Source: Reticulitermes speratus
Taxonomy: Eukaryota; Arthropoda; Insecta; Blattodea; Rhinotermitidae
Assembly: GCA_021186555.1 (NCBI GenBank)
Contig: JAJKFL010000005.1
Span: 55,028,635-55,092,634 of the forward strand
Direction: 5' to 3'
Length of the DNA stretch: 64,000 bases
This document shows, piece after piece, positions 36,601 to 45,939 of this stretch (its first letter is position 1; each line of letters opens with the position of its first letter). The notes below the pieces were generated by a model, which did no database searches, had not been told where the DNA came from, and worked only from the letters and a program-made list of their open reading frames with translations. Made by a program: the position numbers and the translations under genes.

Positions 36601-39600
36601 ATACTCCCATGAAAATTATTGTATTCAAAGCAATTGGATGTGGATATTTCAATATTTGTTACATGATAACAAATGATGCAGGTTACACATGACATTGATA
36701 CAAATTGCCATGCAAAACACATTCAACAGAGATCTTTTCACAGCAAACTGGACTTACATTTAAGGAAAACTAGTAAAGTGTACATTTGGAGTATAGCTGT
36801 ATGGTGCTGAAACGTGGACACTTCGAAAGTAGATCAGAAGTATCTGGAAAGTTTTGAAATGTGGTGCTGGAGAAGAATGGAGAAGATCAGTTGGACCGAT
36901 CGTGTGAGAAATAAAGAAGTATTACACAGAGTCAAGGAGGAGAGGAATATCGTACATACAATAAAAAGAAGAAAGGCTAACTGGATTGGTCACATCTTGC
37001 ATAGAAACTGCCTTCTGAAACATGTGATTGAAGGAAAGTTAGAAGAAAGGATAGAAACGATGGGAAGACGGGGAGAAGACGTAAGCAGCTACTGGATGAC
37101 CTTAAGGAAAAAAGGAGATACTGTAAATTGAAAGAGGAAGCACTAGATCGCACCGTGTGGAGAACCGCTTTGGAAGAGGCTATGGACCTGTCGTAAGACA
37201 GACTGCAGAATGAATGAATGAATGATGCCTTATTTCAAACTGAAGACTCCATCTGAAACCTCAATCCCATCTAGTAACCACGTACTACATTACGCTCTCA
37301 TCTGTAGACATTATTTCTTAAATACATGCGTAATTATTCCACATCTACTGTGGATCATAAATCAAACATGATGGATCCAAGATGATTTTCAGTGGGAGTG
37401 ATTTTTATATATCATTTCACTTCAAGTAACTTCCGGAACTAAACACCCACATTAAGAGGCTTCAGAATTAAAACTATCTACTGAAGCTTACATTTTGTAA
37501 GGGACCAATACTCTATCGCAACTCCTGTATCATCCTCCTTTATATGACCAAATATTTACCTCAGCACTCATATGCTTTTGAACTACATTCCTTCTGTAGG
37601 GTAAAGGTCCACGTTTTCTACCAACACAAAACGAGTGACATAACAGTTTTGTATAATTTAAACTTCACACTTTTCGATAGCTGGCATGCGACAGGCAGCA
37701 AGCATTCAGATAATTATATCCACACTTAATTTCTTTGTGAACGTAATTCTGTTTAATTGCTACCATTCAACATGGATTAGAAGCCTTCAAAATGTGTACA
37801 TGTCACCAGACTTATTCTGAACATACCTTGTGTCTGTGCTTTAGTTCCGCAGCCCTCATGACTTCCTGAAAACTCTCATTGTCTTCACTTGTGTGGGAGT
37901 TCAGGTATACGTCCAATGTGGTCTTCACATCCTCTGCACAACATAAAAAAAAACGGAACGGTTAAGAAAGAGACGAGTCATTTCATCATTCTAGTAAAGT
38001 GTTACATTTGAAGCATAGCGTTATGTGGTGCTGAAACGTGGACACTTCAGAAAGTAGATCAGAAGTATCTGGAAAGTTTTGAAATGTGGTGCTGGAGAAG
38101 AATGGAGAAGATCAGTTGGATCGATCGTGTGAGAAATAAAGAAGTATTACACAGAGTGAAGGAGGAGAGGAATATCGTACATACAATAAAAAGAAGAAAG
38201 GCTAACTGGATTGGTCACATCTTGCATAGAAACTGCCTTCTAACACATGTGATTGAAGAAAAGTTAGAAGGAAGGATAGAAATGACGGGAAGACGAGGGA
38301 GAAGATGTAAGCAGCTACTGGATGACCTTAAGGGAAAGAGAAGATATTGGAAACTGAAAGAGGAAGCACTAGATCGCACCGTGTGGAGAACCCGCTTTGG
38401 AAGAGGCTATGGACCTGTCGTAACTCAGACTGCGGAATGAATGAAGCCCCTGTCATTTAGCGTAACAGCCTTCAGTCTAAGCCTCGCCAACTGCCCAGAC
38501 AAGTACAGATTACAGCAACAGCAGTTCTCACTGTAGAGACAGTGTAACAACAGCTCTTCAGATTCACAGTACTGCAGCCTGACCTTACAGCCCTCCCACA
38601 TCAGTCACATGATTACAGCTGCAACATGAGCTGAAGCAGAGGCGCAACACATAGCGTCCTCGACTCCCACGACATCAGTCCAGCCTCAAAAACATCAATG
38701 GAAGTAATCCTGCTACACAAAGTACCTTTGTACCTGGATGTTTCTGAGACGTTACACAACGTCACTGCAATTATAAACACTGTCTGTGAATTGCTGTGGT
38801 CTACTCAGCCCCACCCACCATTCCTACCTAAGCCAGGAAGACACCACTGTAGTGACTGAACCCCTGCCCCATGGCAATGACAACTGACACTATGCATGCA
38901 CATGCGTAAAAATGAGCACTTTCAGGTCAATGACTGACAAGTGACAGACATGAAGTTTCATTTTATGTGCTCCCCCCCCCCAACAAACTTGGATCATGAA
39001 TTGGGAAAAATTCTCATCTTATGTTCTGGTAAAGGTAAAGTCATCCCATTAAGGGTCTGGACAGGCCCTTAGGGTTCCAGGAGGTTGAGGCTCCCAGATT
39101 TCTAGACAATCGGCATATGAAGGTGGTAAGGTCGTCAGCCCTACGCACCGGCCACCTTTACCCCCCAGGAAATATACCTGGAACTCATTTCTGTTAGACA
39201 CCAGAGCCGTAGCGCGGCTGGAAGGATTATGTCAATGAAAAATTCCAATGACACCATCGGGAATCGAACCCGCGACCTTCCGGCTTGTAGAGCAGTGCCT
39301 CAACCAACCGTGCCACCGCGTACCCAAATGTAGTATCTTTGGACCATATGTTGTTTGTTTTATTAGACTCCGCCAGTCCACTCTCTATACATGTACGTAA
39401 CACATTCAGACCATGACCATGTAACTTTGTGCACAAGGCATTACGTCTCGTTACACCACTCACACAGTTCATGACATTCAGCCCCATACTGTATAGTGGG
39501 CATGTTCGTACAAGAATATAGTACAGTCTAGAGGTGGTAGAGAAGAAAGGAAAAAAAGAATGGGAAGAGAGGAGGAAGAAACAAAAAAACAAGACATTGA

Positions 39601-42600
39601 ATCCCCCCCACCACCTTCCCAATTCCGTTTCACCACAAAATCGTCACTTCCAGGGTTAGATCTGAATGGTTCTTAAGGCTGAGATTTGAGTATCTCACTG
39701 CAGTGAATATTAAGAGTAGAGTTCTGGGATGTGACGCCTTGTATTTGGTAGGTAGGTAGGTAGATACGAACGTTGTCAAGGAACCTGCTGCCATAACACT
39801 CTCACCTACCTACCAAACTGCTTGACAACACATCCCAGAAGCGCATAGCCTGTAACACTATTTCCCTTGTCAGAAAGGTGCCTAACGCCTCCTTACGTTT
39901 GTTAAAATCCTGAGATGATTTATCATCATGGGTCGTAGGGGGACCACCCTTCACCTCTTCATCTGTCTTCTTGCCAGACTGCTCTTCAGCATCAGGGTTG
40001 TCATCTTCACGCCTGGCATCCAGTGGCGTCTCGAATGTTGCGGGGCTAGCATCTGCAATGCGTAAGGACGTAATCAGTAACATGACACGGCACAAACACA
40101 TACAGCAATTATCCCACATGACAATTATTTTTCAGTACTACAGACAGTAACAGTTAATGTTCTCGTGCACTAAAGTTAGGCCCCACACAAATTTGTATTG
40201 AATGGCAGCATTAACTTCAAAGCAATGTACAGTGTAATTAACAAAGAAGGAAACATTTCACATGTTTAAAATGACGTAACCACTCAGCCTACGATGATGC
40301 GATACGTATCAACTGTTAATAGCGCAAAACATTTTTACGTGTTAATTACAAACACACTTTAACAGTCTTCGTAACAATTAACACCTACCAAGTCACCAGT
40401 TGCTTCATTACAAATATGCAAAGTCTTCATATCATACACCCTCCATTCAACAAACAACACAAAACAAGATCGTAACCAACAAACTGCACACACTAAAAAT
40501 AAACAAATACTCCTACATGTTTCAGCTATTGTCTTTAGCCATCTTCAGGGAGTATCAATACTAAAACAAGTCAATTCTAAAACGTTCTGACGTCGGTATG
40601 TAACATTGAGAACTAATTGGTTTCTGGACTTTGTCCATCGTCCGGAAATCTAAATTCACGACGTTTCGGATGCAGGATGTGCTTCCGTCCTCAGGTGAAG
40701 GGGGAGGGAGACACCTACTCAGTCTAATGGACCCAACAGAGTAGATGTCTCCCTCCCCCTTCACTTGAGGACAGAAGCATATCCAGCTTCCGAAACGCTG
40801 TGAATTTAGATTTCCGGACGATGGACAAAGTCCAGAAACCAATGTGTTCTCACTAAAAGAAGTGTCCAGTGTTGTTATCAGCTTTGTCATTTGCAGATGG
40901 TAAAATATATAGTGGTGGCAGTCCATTAACACATCTGTGTACGGCGTGTAAAAACCATGTTAAAATTACTACAAGACACGTATTGAAATCTTCTACATCC
41001 AAGTATCCTGCAATAATAAAATCTCTTCAAATGAAATTAAGCGGTAAATCCTACATATTGCCACTCTATATTTACAATGCGAAGGATCACGCAGTACAGT
41101 ACACAGTGATCCTTCACGGTAAAGGTAAAGTTCTCCCTAGAACAGCCATGAAGGCCCAGAGGGGGAGTAGAGGCATAGCCTCTACTCTTTCTTTAACCTC
41201 GGCACTAGATGGGGGTGGGTGGTCAACGCCACGCTCTGGCCGCTTTATCCCCGGGAATGACGTGGTACCCATTATACAGGAGGCTGGGTGGGCCCCAGGG
41301 CTGGTCTGGACGGGTGCTGAAAATCTCGCCTCCACCTGGTTTCGATCCCCGAACCGTCCAGCTCATAGCAAGTCGCTATACCAACTGAGCTATCCCGGCC
41401 CACGATCCTTCACGGACAAGCTGTATAAGTGGTTTACAGCAATGTGCACCAAAGGAAAACTCGTGATTAGGCCCACGATAATTGAAAAAGCTAAACCTTT
41501 TTATGACGAAATTAAAATAACTAACACGTGCACATTGATTGAGGGCTGGCCACAAAACTTTAAAGAACCAGCAGCTGAAGGAGATATCTAAACGGTATAC
41601 TCCTGTGGTTAGATGGAGCAGTATGAAAAAAAATTACCGGTAAGAACTGAGGTCAGTATAGGTATTGTCTGGTAATCCGGAATATTTTAAAATCCAGCAC
41701 CTTTCCAGTTCTGTGGGTGCGGATTACAGTAATTCTACTGCGTAACAGACTTTCATATGACTTCTGTAACCACGTCTAAATACAAGTTGCACATCATGCT
41801 AAAACCTGTCAGTACCTTTATTTAAAAATAAACACCAACAAAATGCACAACTTTCAAGGCGCAGACCAGCTCCTTATATCATAATACTATCCAACGCGTT
41901 TCGGCTCTTTGCGAGCCATCATCAGGGATCCTTTACTCTTATAAAAGTGCTTCACAAATGCAGCATCTGTTTGATTATTTAAAAATATGCACTATCTGGA
42001 GCATGAGTTAAAAACACACGAGTCATAAACAAAGTTAAAAGGTGATTTGTTAAATAACTTATTAAAACACTGTTCACTACGTCTATTTTGTAAAGGATGT
42101 TCGCACTTCTAAGTTTCATGAGATCGCGCACTACACTGTACTGTTTGCGATGGATTTTTGTAGCACGGCGATAGACACTCGCGCTGTATGTAGTGTTGTC
42201 GTTTGTTTACTTCACGTTGCAGTGCGGTCCTCCTGATGGTGTAGTATATATAAATATAAAATTTGATATGAAGAAGAAGTGGTTCTGGTGCAAGTGTATT
42301 GTAGGTTGCGTCTTGAAGTGTATTCGGTGAGAGTGAACTGTGTTTTTAAATAATCAAACAGATGCTGCATTTGTGAAGCACTTTTATAGTAAAGGATCCC
42401 TGATGATGGCTCGCAAAGAGCCGAAACGCGTTGGATAGTATCATGATATAAGAGCTGGTCTGCGCCTTGAAAGTTGTGCATTTTGTTGGTGTTTATTTTT
42501 AAATAATGAAAATGCACGGTGAATTAAGATTAAAGACTGTCAGTACCTATTAACAGCCTACATAAAATAAAAGCTGAACCTAACTTAAAAATATATACAC

Positions 42601-43755
42601 ATTATTTAATCTTGTCCTGATGACCAGCCAACCTGACTTTAATTTTAATAGCACTTCCACATTATTCCAAGTACATCATTCACAACTGTTCTTTCATTAA
42701 ATGCTGTACAGCCTATGCACAGATAAAGAGCCACAAAATAAGTAGTCTACAACCATGTACCAAGTTAATATCTGTAAGAAAAAACAAAGTTCAGAAAGAC
42801 ATACATAAATTCTCCACTCTACCTTCCTATCTTAATAAATTTCTCGAGATACATTGTGCAAAAGTAATATTATTCAATAAATTAAAACTTTCACCCTGAA
42901 TAACTGATGGTAAACACAAAGATGCTCGCCAAAAGCTGCTTAGTACTGAGATTTGCCACTGCATGAGCACATAGTACTAAGCAGTCAACATTCACATAGC
43001 AGAACTAGGGACATGAAATAATTAAAAACAAGAAAGTACATTAACTGGCACATTAGGTCACATGAACAGACATGTAAACAATGTTACAGTCCACAAACAT
43101 GTTTCAGGAGCATACAATGGCCAAACATTGTACAAGTGAAACAAAGACTCACATATTCTTACAACAAACCATGAAAAAAAAGCATATTATTACAGAAGTA
43201 TGACAGCTGCCTCTAGACCCCAAGATTGTCCTTCTTGAAAAGACATGAACATAAAATGCAGGCCAATGCACTTAAACTTTTACACATACAAAGAAATAAA
43301 AGAAGTCCTTGCGAATTACTTACATCTCTCTGTTGGTGGACGTTTTCCGGAACTGTATTTTGCGTAAATTTCTCTCAGTTTTTCTACGTCATTTCTTTCC
43401 ACCGCTTCCAAATAAGCATTTTGGGCTCGTAATTTCTCTAAGTCTGGAAAGAAGTCTCTCTGAATTATCCGACCCATTTCCTGCATCATAATAAACAGAT
43501 ATATCTAAATAGCATATATTTATTAACAATTTAAAACAGTATGTGTAGTTACTATTGAAAAAATGTCTACTACAAATACAACCAAATTACCCGAATGTAG
43601 GAATCTTCATCCAACACCTTCTTGGTTTTGAATTTAGAAGTTGTTACCGGCGACACAGGTTCCTTAAACACTTGCAATTCATTTATACGTTTCTCTACAG
43701 CACACGCCTTTTCACCAGGTTTGTTAGCGATACTGCTTTCTACAGACATGACCAT
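30295..43755 (-). CDS. Ess2: ESS2 / DGCR14 / Es2 nuclear splicing factor, eight coding exons
   Basis: Conserved nuclear protein of the ESS2 (DGCR14) family, found in spliceosomal C complexes. Coding exons on the minus strand are 43755-43591, 43480-43324, 40052-39897, 37933-37827, 34458-34300, 33366-33118, 31970-31745 and 30613-30295. About 512 residues result, a little longer than the vertebrate protein. Family landmarks in order: VLDEDSYI, IIQRDFFPDLEKL, SPATFETP, NSHTSEDNESFQEVM, WGYRNKNYIMYVPDG, NTRLTRNPF, PRVNGFSFVTTPSPAPG, ESPLMTWGEIEGTP, GPSFRIPEP, SMSPAARRLA and the end ITDNLLNLP...ADFF. Every junction is AG/GT with matching phase. Start chosen at the first in-frame ATG (a second is two codons on). 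Exon 5 has a one-base frameshift. Introns carry SINEs, LINE remnants and inverted-repeat elements. Confidence 0.96.
30835..31070 (+). mobile_element. Diverged SINE-A in ESS2 intron 7
   Basis: Recognisable by GACCGGCTCTGGCCACACCC, CAGCCTCCTATCACATGAGG and a tail resembling the SINE-A end. Low identity, so old. Confidence 0.55.
31487..31562. repeat. Short direct duplication
   Basis: A 51-bp segment (ACAGTTAACAGTGCATGATA ... AATACTGCAGAG) at about 31470-31513 is repeated immediately at 31516-31562 in ESS2 intron 7. Confidence 0.8.
31745..31970 (-). CDS. Ess2: ESS2 coding exon 7
   Basis: 226 nt. VNESPLMTWGEIEGTPFRLDG...GPSFRIPEPPRREKL...ARKQLA plus two bases before GTAAGT. Contains the MTWGE.E.TP motif and a basic helical stretch. 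Confidence 0.96.
32060..32520 (+). mobile_element. Old SINE-A split by a younger SINE-A
   Basis: Plus-sense SINE-A text runs 32060-32160 and resumes at 32447-32520. The break carries GCCGAGCTTGAG on the left and GCCGAGCTTAAG on the right, a target duplication made by the inserted minus-strand copy (32165-32446). Confidence 0.75.
32165..32446 (-). mobile_element. SINE-A, full length, nested
   Basis: Complete minus-strand copy with head complement GCTATCCCGGCCCAC at the right and body CTAGAACAGGCCATGAAGGC at the left. Lies in ESS2 between exons 6 and 7. Confidence 0.9.
32753..32992. mobile_element. Inverted-repeat hairpin element, family H
   Basis: Near-perfect palindrome: TCTGTGGTCTTCTGGGTAAT ... 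CTTGACCCGTGAAGATGGGA ... ATTACCCAGAAGACCACAGA, followed by ATCAACATTG...AGCCTGAAATCAA. Carries GTGAAGA-T-stem-GAAACGTCGG-like text. Other copies: 47318, 47853, 62683. Confidence 0.9.
33118..33366 (-). CDS. Ess2: ESS2 coding exon 6
   Basis: 249 nt. Completes Gly, then VALTPEEEVEMASRR...NTRLTRNPF...GVDGKELI...VTTPSPAP+G before GTATGT. The KELI..E.PRV.GF.FV.TPSPAPG block is strongly conserved across the family. Confidence 0.96.
33490..33722. mobile_element. Inverted-repeat element, family T
   Basis: Left end TTCAAGTCTTGTGGGATGTG, right end ACATCCCAGAAGACATGAA; inner arms (GGATCATATC / GATGACCAATCC) are partly complementary. Relatives at 39710, 53650, 54836, 58545 and 58975. Confidence 0.7.
33723..34008 (-). 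mobile_element. SINE-A, full length
   Basis: Minus-strand copy with intact head (GACTGAGCTATCGCGGCCCA at its right end). Flanked by GTTAACTTCATA (about 33711-33722) and GGTCAACTTCATA, a target duplication. It landed exactly at the end of the family T element. Confidence 0.9.
34300..34458 (-). CDS. Ess2: ESS2 coding exon 5, frameshifted
   Basis: 159 nt after a TGCAG acceptor. Reads FGWLYKAEE in the frame set by exon 4, then the family sequence continues one frame over as DSKEEQKQMM...TWGYRNKNYIMYVPD+G. One base is missing around 34432-34437 (minus-strand GAGGA/GATTCC). Left uncorrected, a TGA follows at about 34405-34407. Exon length modulo 3 also shows exactly one missing base relative to the flanking phases. 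Confidence 0.88.
34535..34970 (-). mobile_element. Diverged SINE-A split by a hairpin element
   Basis: SINE-A body at 34535-34720 and its head at 34880-34970 (CCAACTTGGCTACCATGACT). The insert at 34721-34879 is bounded by CAGAAAAATCTCTT on both sides, a 14-bp target duplication. Confidence 0.75.
34721..34879. mobile_element. Hairpin element inserted in SINE
   Basis: AT-rich palindrome (TATATAAAATCATATTTATA centre) with outer words GGTTCTGACG, GAGAACTA, TCCGGACGATGGAT that match the element at 40575-40857, so a short member of the same family. Confidence 0.7.
35320..37215 (+). mobile_element. Degenerate LINE (family B) spanning the RT region
   Basis: Non-LTR retrotransposon remnant in ESS2 intron 4, opposite to the gene. 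Readable pieces in order: RRARKPWITQEMISKMDERRKW (35485), HTAKIVRGYF (36095), CCFID (36205), QAASEGFGTFKI (36415), ICYMITNDAGYT (36655), LYGAETWTLRKVDQKYLESF (36795, one shift) and WIGHILHRNCLLKHVIEGK (36980). Multiple stops and shifts; internal deletion of the YADD area. No function remains. Confidence 0.85.
37827..37933 (-). CDS. Ess2: ESS2 coding exon 4
   Basis: 107 nt. Completes Gln, then DVKTTLDVYLNSHTSED...ELKHRHK before GTATGT. The SEDN.SFQE motif is diagnostic of the family. Too short to stand out as an open frame by itself. Confidence 0.93.
38000..38445 (+). mobile_element. LINE (family B) 3' end
   Basis: Second copy of the same LINE tail, in ESS2 intron 3. An open frame at 38084-38440 reads MWCWRRMEKISWIDRVRNKE ... 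RTRFGRGYGPVV. Better preserved than the copy at 36800-37200, in the same orientation. Confidence 0.88.
38446..39031. other. ESS2 intron 3 sequence, unassigned
   Basis: No repeat family recognised; a C10 run near 38972. Confidence 0.35.
39032..39325 (-). mobile_element. SINE-B, full length with tRNA-like head
   Basis: Minus strand begins GTACGCGGTGGCACGGTTGG (A-box region), then GCGGGTTCGATTCCCGATGG (B box) and a body ending CTAAGGGCCTGTCCAGACCC. tRNA-derived SINE. Confidence 0.9.
39710..39848. mobile_element. Inverted-repeat element, family T
   Basis: Left AGAGTTCTGGGATGTGAC, inner arms TGGTAGGTAGGTAGG and CCTACCTACCAAA, right ACACATCCCAGAAGCGC. It ends 49 bp from ESS2 exon 3, in the following intron, and its text extends the exon's apparent open frame. 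Confidence 0.75.
39897..40052 (-). CDS. Ess2: ESS2 coding exon 3
   Basis: 156 nt. Completes Tyr, then ASPATFETPLDARRE and an acidic/lysine-rich low-complexity stretch to QDFNK plus one base before GTAAGG. The open frame continues past the donor into an inverted-repeat element; the phase of exon 4 fixes the donor at 39896. Confidence 0.9.
40053..40519. other. ESS2 intron 2 sequence, unassigned
   Basis: AT-rich, no repeat family or gene recognised. Confidence 0.35.
40520..40548 (-). ncRNA. Hammerhead-like core (single)
   Basis: Minus strand: CTGAAGA, T, GGCT-AAAGACAAT-AGCT, GAAAC. Looks like one terminal repeat of a Penelope-like element. Catalytic ability is untested. Confidence 0.4.
40575..40857. 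mobile_element. Inverted-repeat element with hammerhead-like cores
   Basis: Arms of about 110 bp: GGTTTCTGGACTTTGTCCAT ... and ATGGACAAAGTCCAGAAACC. The left arm (minus sense, 40694-40664) has CTGAGGA, CGGA...TCCG, AAAC; the right arm a related copy with TTGAGGACAG. Confidence 0.8.
41120..41403 (-). mobile_element. SINE-A, full length, with 12-bp target duplication
   Basis: Complete minus-strand copy flanked by GATCCTTCACGG at 41108-41119 and 41404-41415. It split an older transposase fragment. Confidence 0.93.
41412..41591 (+). pseudogene. Jerky/Tigger-like (pogo) transposase fragment
   Basis: FTDKLYKWFTAMCTKGKLVI through IEGWPQNFKE matches the CENP-B-type helix-turn-helix of jerky/Tigger proteins (pattern V-KWF...G..I..P.I.EKA...Y.E......EGW..NFK). 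It ends AAEGDI* soon after, and no DDE domain follows. A remnant of a Tc1/mariner-superfamily pogo element in ESS2 intron 2. Confidence 0.65.
41821..42505. mobile_element. Fold-back element with two hammerhead-like cores
   Basis: Arms of about 160 bp begin TTTAAAAATAAACACCAACA and end in its complement. Both arms contain CTGATGA, T, GGCTC-GCAAA-GAGCC, GAAAC (right arm 42400-42427; left arm on the minus strand 41928-41894). The middle 360 bp is unique. Inverted terminal repeats plus the core suggest a Penelope-like retroelement remnant. Confidence 0.82.
42506..43323. other. ESS2 intron 2 sequence, unassigned
   Basis: AT-rich, no repeat or gene recognised. Confidence 0.35.
43324..43480 (-). 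CDS. Ess2: ESS2 coding exon 2
   Basis: 157 nt. EMGRIIQRDFFPDLEKL through KYSSGKRPPTER plus one base, then GTAAGT. Rich in charged residues, predicted coiled-coil-like, the best conserved N-terminal block of the family. Confidence 0.95.
43591..43755 (-). CDS. Ess2: ESS2 coding exon 1
   Basis: 165 nt, 55 codons. Starts MVMSVESS and ends KKVLDEDSYIR before GTAATT. The frame is open further upstream but has no earlier ATG, so 43755 or 43749 is the start. The N-terminal 40 residues are unlike those of other families; VLDEDSYI is the conserved entry. Confidence 0.92.
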
Positions 43756-44035
43756 AATTGACGCGCAACTACTTTTCCGTGCACACTGCAAGCTCACTAC
43801 CAACCACCATTACAGTATGAGACTACGTGACGAAATCGCTCAACAACCAATGGAATTACAATGTAACTGTGACGCACACATCATGTGACTAACACAACTC
43901 GTACAAGGAAATTCCAGCAGATGTCAGGTATCGTAGTCGTATAGCGCTTCCACCATGTTGATAACCTACAGAATCCTAGCGAAAAGGCTCGTACAAAGGG
44001 GAAGGAGGGGGAGACCGTGGTCTTACTGTAAAGTA

Positions 44036-44195
44036 ACTAACTCCATGGAGCAGACTCCTTCTTGAGACGCTAACAAGTCATCAGCTGAATTCCCCGCATT
44101 TTATAGAACCCAAGGGTTCATCGCCGCATTCACAACACCCCGCCACCTATCCCTGTCCTGAGCCAGATAAATCCAGTCCTCGAAAGAGGCCTCTT
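44036..44195 (-). mobile_element. LINE family A 3' tail
   Basis: CTCCATGGAGCAGACTCCTT, TTATAGAACCCAAGGGTTCA and CACCCCGCCACCTATCCCTG match the tail at 12863-12990. Lies upstream of the ESS2 start. Confidence 0.85.
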
Positions 44196-44235
44196 TCATT
44201 CCTGTAGTGCCTTCCCATGTATACATTTTTGTATT

Positions 44236-44760
44236 GTCTTGCCTGAGGATGGCGCCTTTTGTGGGCTGAAACATATCAGTTTTGAAGGTAATATTTTATT
44301 TACAATAAAGCCGCTGTTTGACTTTTATCTGTGCATATTTAGTTAATTGTGGCAATGGGGTGACCTCTCTAAAGATTTATTACTGTACTTCTAACAAGAA
44401 CCCTACCAATCTGTACCCTGAGCCAACCGAATTCACATCTCTGTTAGATTCGCTTCAGTATTATCCTCATATATATGTTAGTCTCACAAGTGGGCTTACC
44501 AAGTATCATTCTGTATGTATCTCTCACATCACCTATCTCATTTTTAATCTCAATACCCTAATAGTATGTGGTGTAAGAGTTACATACTATGAAGCTGCTT
44601 ATTATGCAATTTTCTCCAGTCTCCTGTTCACCTTTACAGTACCAATGGCCACTTCTGTGACTGGCTTTATATATCTGTGCAAAACTCCATTAAATTCCAT
44701 GCAGAATGACAATGGTTGCAGTCTTCAGGTGATTCATCCTGTTGTGTTGTAAAGATTAAA
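44236..44760 (+). mobile_element. Possible element fragment with hammerhead-like core
   Basis: CTGAGGA, T, GGCGCC...GGGCT, GAAAC at 44243-44271, then a 144-codon open frame (44318-44752) rich in Tyr, Leu and Thr that I cannot assign. The frame may be chance in AT-rich repeat sequence. Confidence 0.35.
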
Positions 44761-44871
44761 ACACTAAAAGTAACTATTACCGGTACATATGTCACACACA
44801 ACTTATATTTTAGTGGCTTTATACCACTAGAATACGCGTTGTGATTGACAGATACAAGAGTTGGTTTCATT

Positions 44872-45145
44872 TTCATTCATGAAACCAACGCAATGCACTA
44901 CAAACACATTTCAAAGTATGGTCTTTCACTACTCCTATGTATTTTGGCACATCTGTGCCATCCTCAGGGAGTTCATACACCAAATTCAAAACTTGCTAGA
45001 ATATAACAGATTACTAGCAAGTCTTAAATTTGGTGTATGAACTCCCTGAGGATGGCACAGATGTGCCAAAATATGTAGGAGCAATGAAAGACCATATTTT
45101 GAAATGTGTTTGTAGTGCATTGTGTTGGTTTCATAAATGAATATT
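44872..45145. mobile_element. Inverted-repeat element with hammerhead-like cores
   Basis: About 125-bp arms: GAAACCAACGCAATGCACTA and TAGTGCATTGTGTTGGTTTC. Each arm has CTGAGGA, T, GGCAC-AGAT-GTGCC, AAAA (G12 of the core changed to A). Right copy 45046-45071, left copy on the minus strand 44967-44941. Confidence 0.85.
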
Positions 45146-45289
45146 AAACAGAAGACACAGATTGAGTATCTTCAAAATGGTTGGTTTCTTTTAATATAGT
45201 CTTCTCCGGCCGTCAGCCGCGTCAGATGATTTAAAAGATGCGACATTACGACCACGGCGGAAGCCTTCAATCACATAAATTTTCTCTTT

Positions 45290-45490
45290 CCCAAAATGTC
45301 CAAACTGGCTCAGAGCCCACCCAGCCTCTTTCCAATGGGCACCAGGATTTTTTTTTTCCTGTGGGTAAAGTGACCAGGGTGTGAAGTTGACCACTCAGCT
45401 CCATCTAGTGTTGAGGTTAAGAAAGAGTGGAGCAATACCTCAGCCCCCCACACATCTTCATAGCATGCACAAGGACTTCATCTTCACCAT
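45290..45490 (+). mobile_element. Diverged SINE-A
   Basis: CCAAACTGGCTCAGAGCCCA, CAATGGGCACCAGGA and GTTAAGAAAGAGTGGAGCAA match SINE-A body at low identity; head missing. Confidence 0.65.
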
Positions 45491-45939
45491 ACATGTATTT
45501 CCATGACAATAGGCTACAATACAACGCTGACAATTCATTTCTTTTTCCAAACACTTTCACTCCCAACTGTCCACAGGCTTGTCGCCCATTCACGCCCAGC
45601 CATTTTTAAACACGTGGTTTTCACGTGGTCGGAAAGAAGCGCAGGAAGAATAGCTTGTCTGTCAGGGATTGAAAATATGTTGCAACAAACATCATCTACT
45701 GATAAAAGACCAAACTACATGGTCAAGTTACTTTTGGAATAAGAAATTTTAATGCAATGCCAGTGGATGTTGCTCATGGCAGTCTTGACCAAAGAAATTA
45801 GTAAACAACTCGAAACAGAGGAGCAAACATATAAAATACAGGATACACCATTTTAGGGAGGGGAGAGTTAAACAGGGGTGGTTATGTGGCAAATCTGAAT
45901 TATTCATTGTTTCAAAAAACCAAGACCAACTAGATGCAC

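Noticed and set aside
39802-39896. Extension of ESS2 exon 3 to 39802
   Set aside because: The frame is open, but it runs into a repetitive family T element, and the exon 4 phase fits only the donor at 39896.
40869-41591. 240-codon plus-strand protein gene
   Set aside because: The middle 280 bp is a minus-strand SINE read antisense; only the end resembles a transposase fragment.
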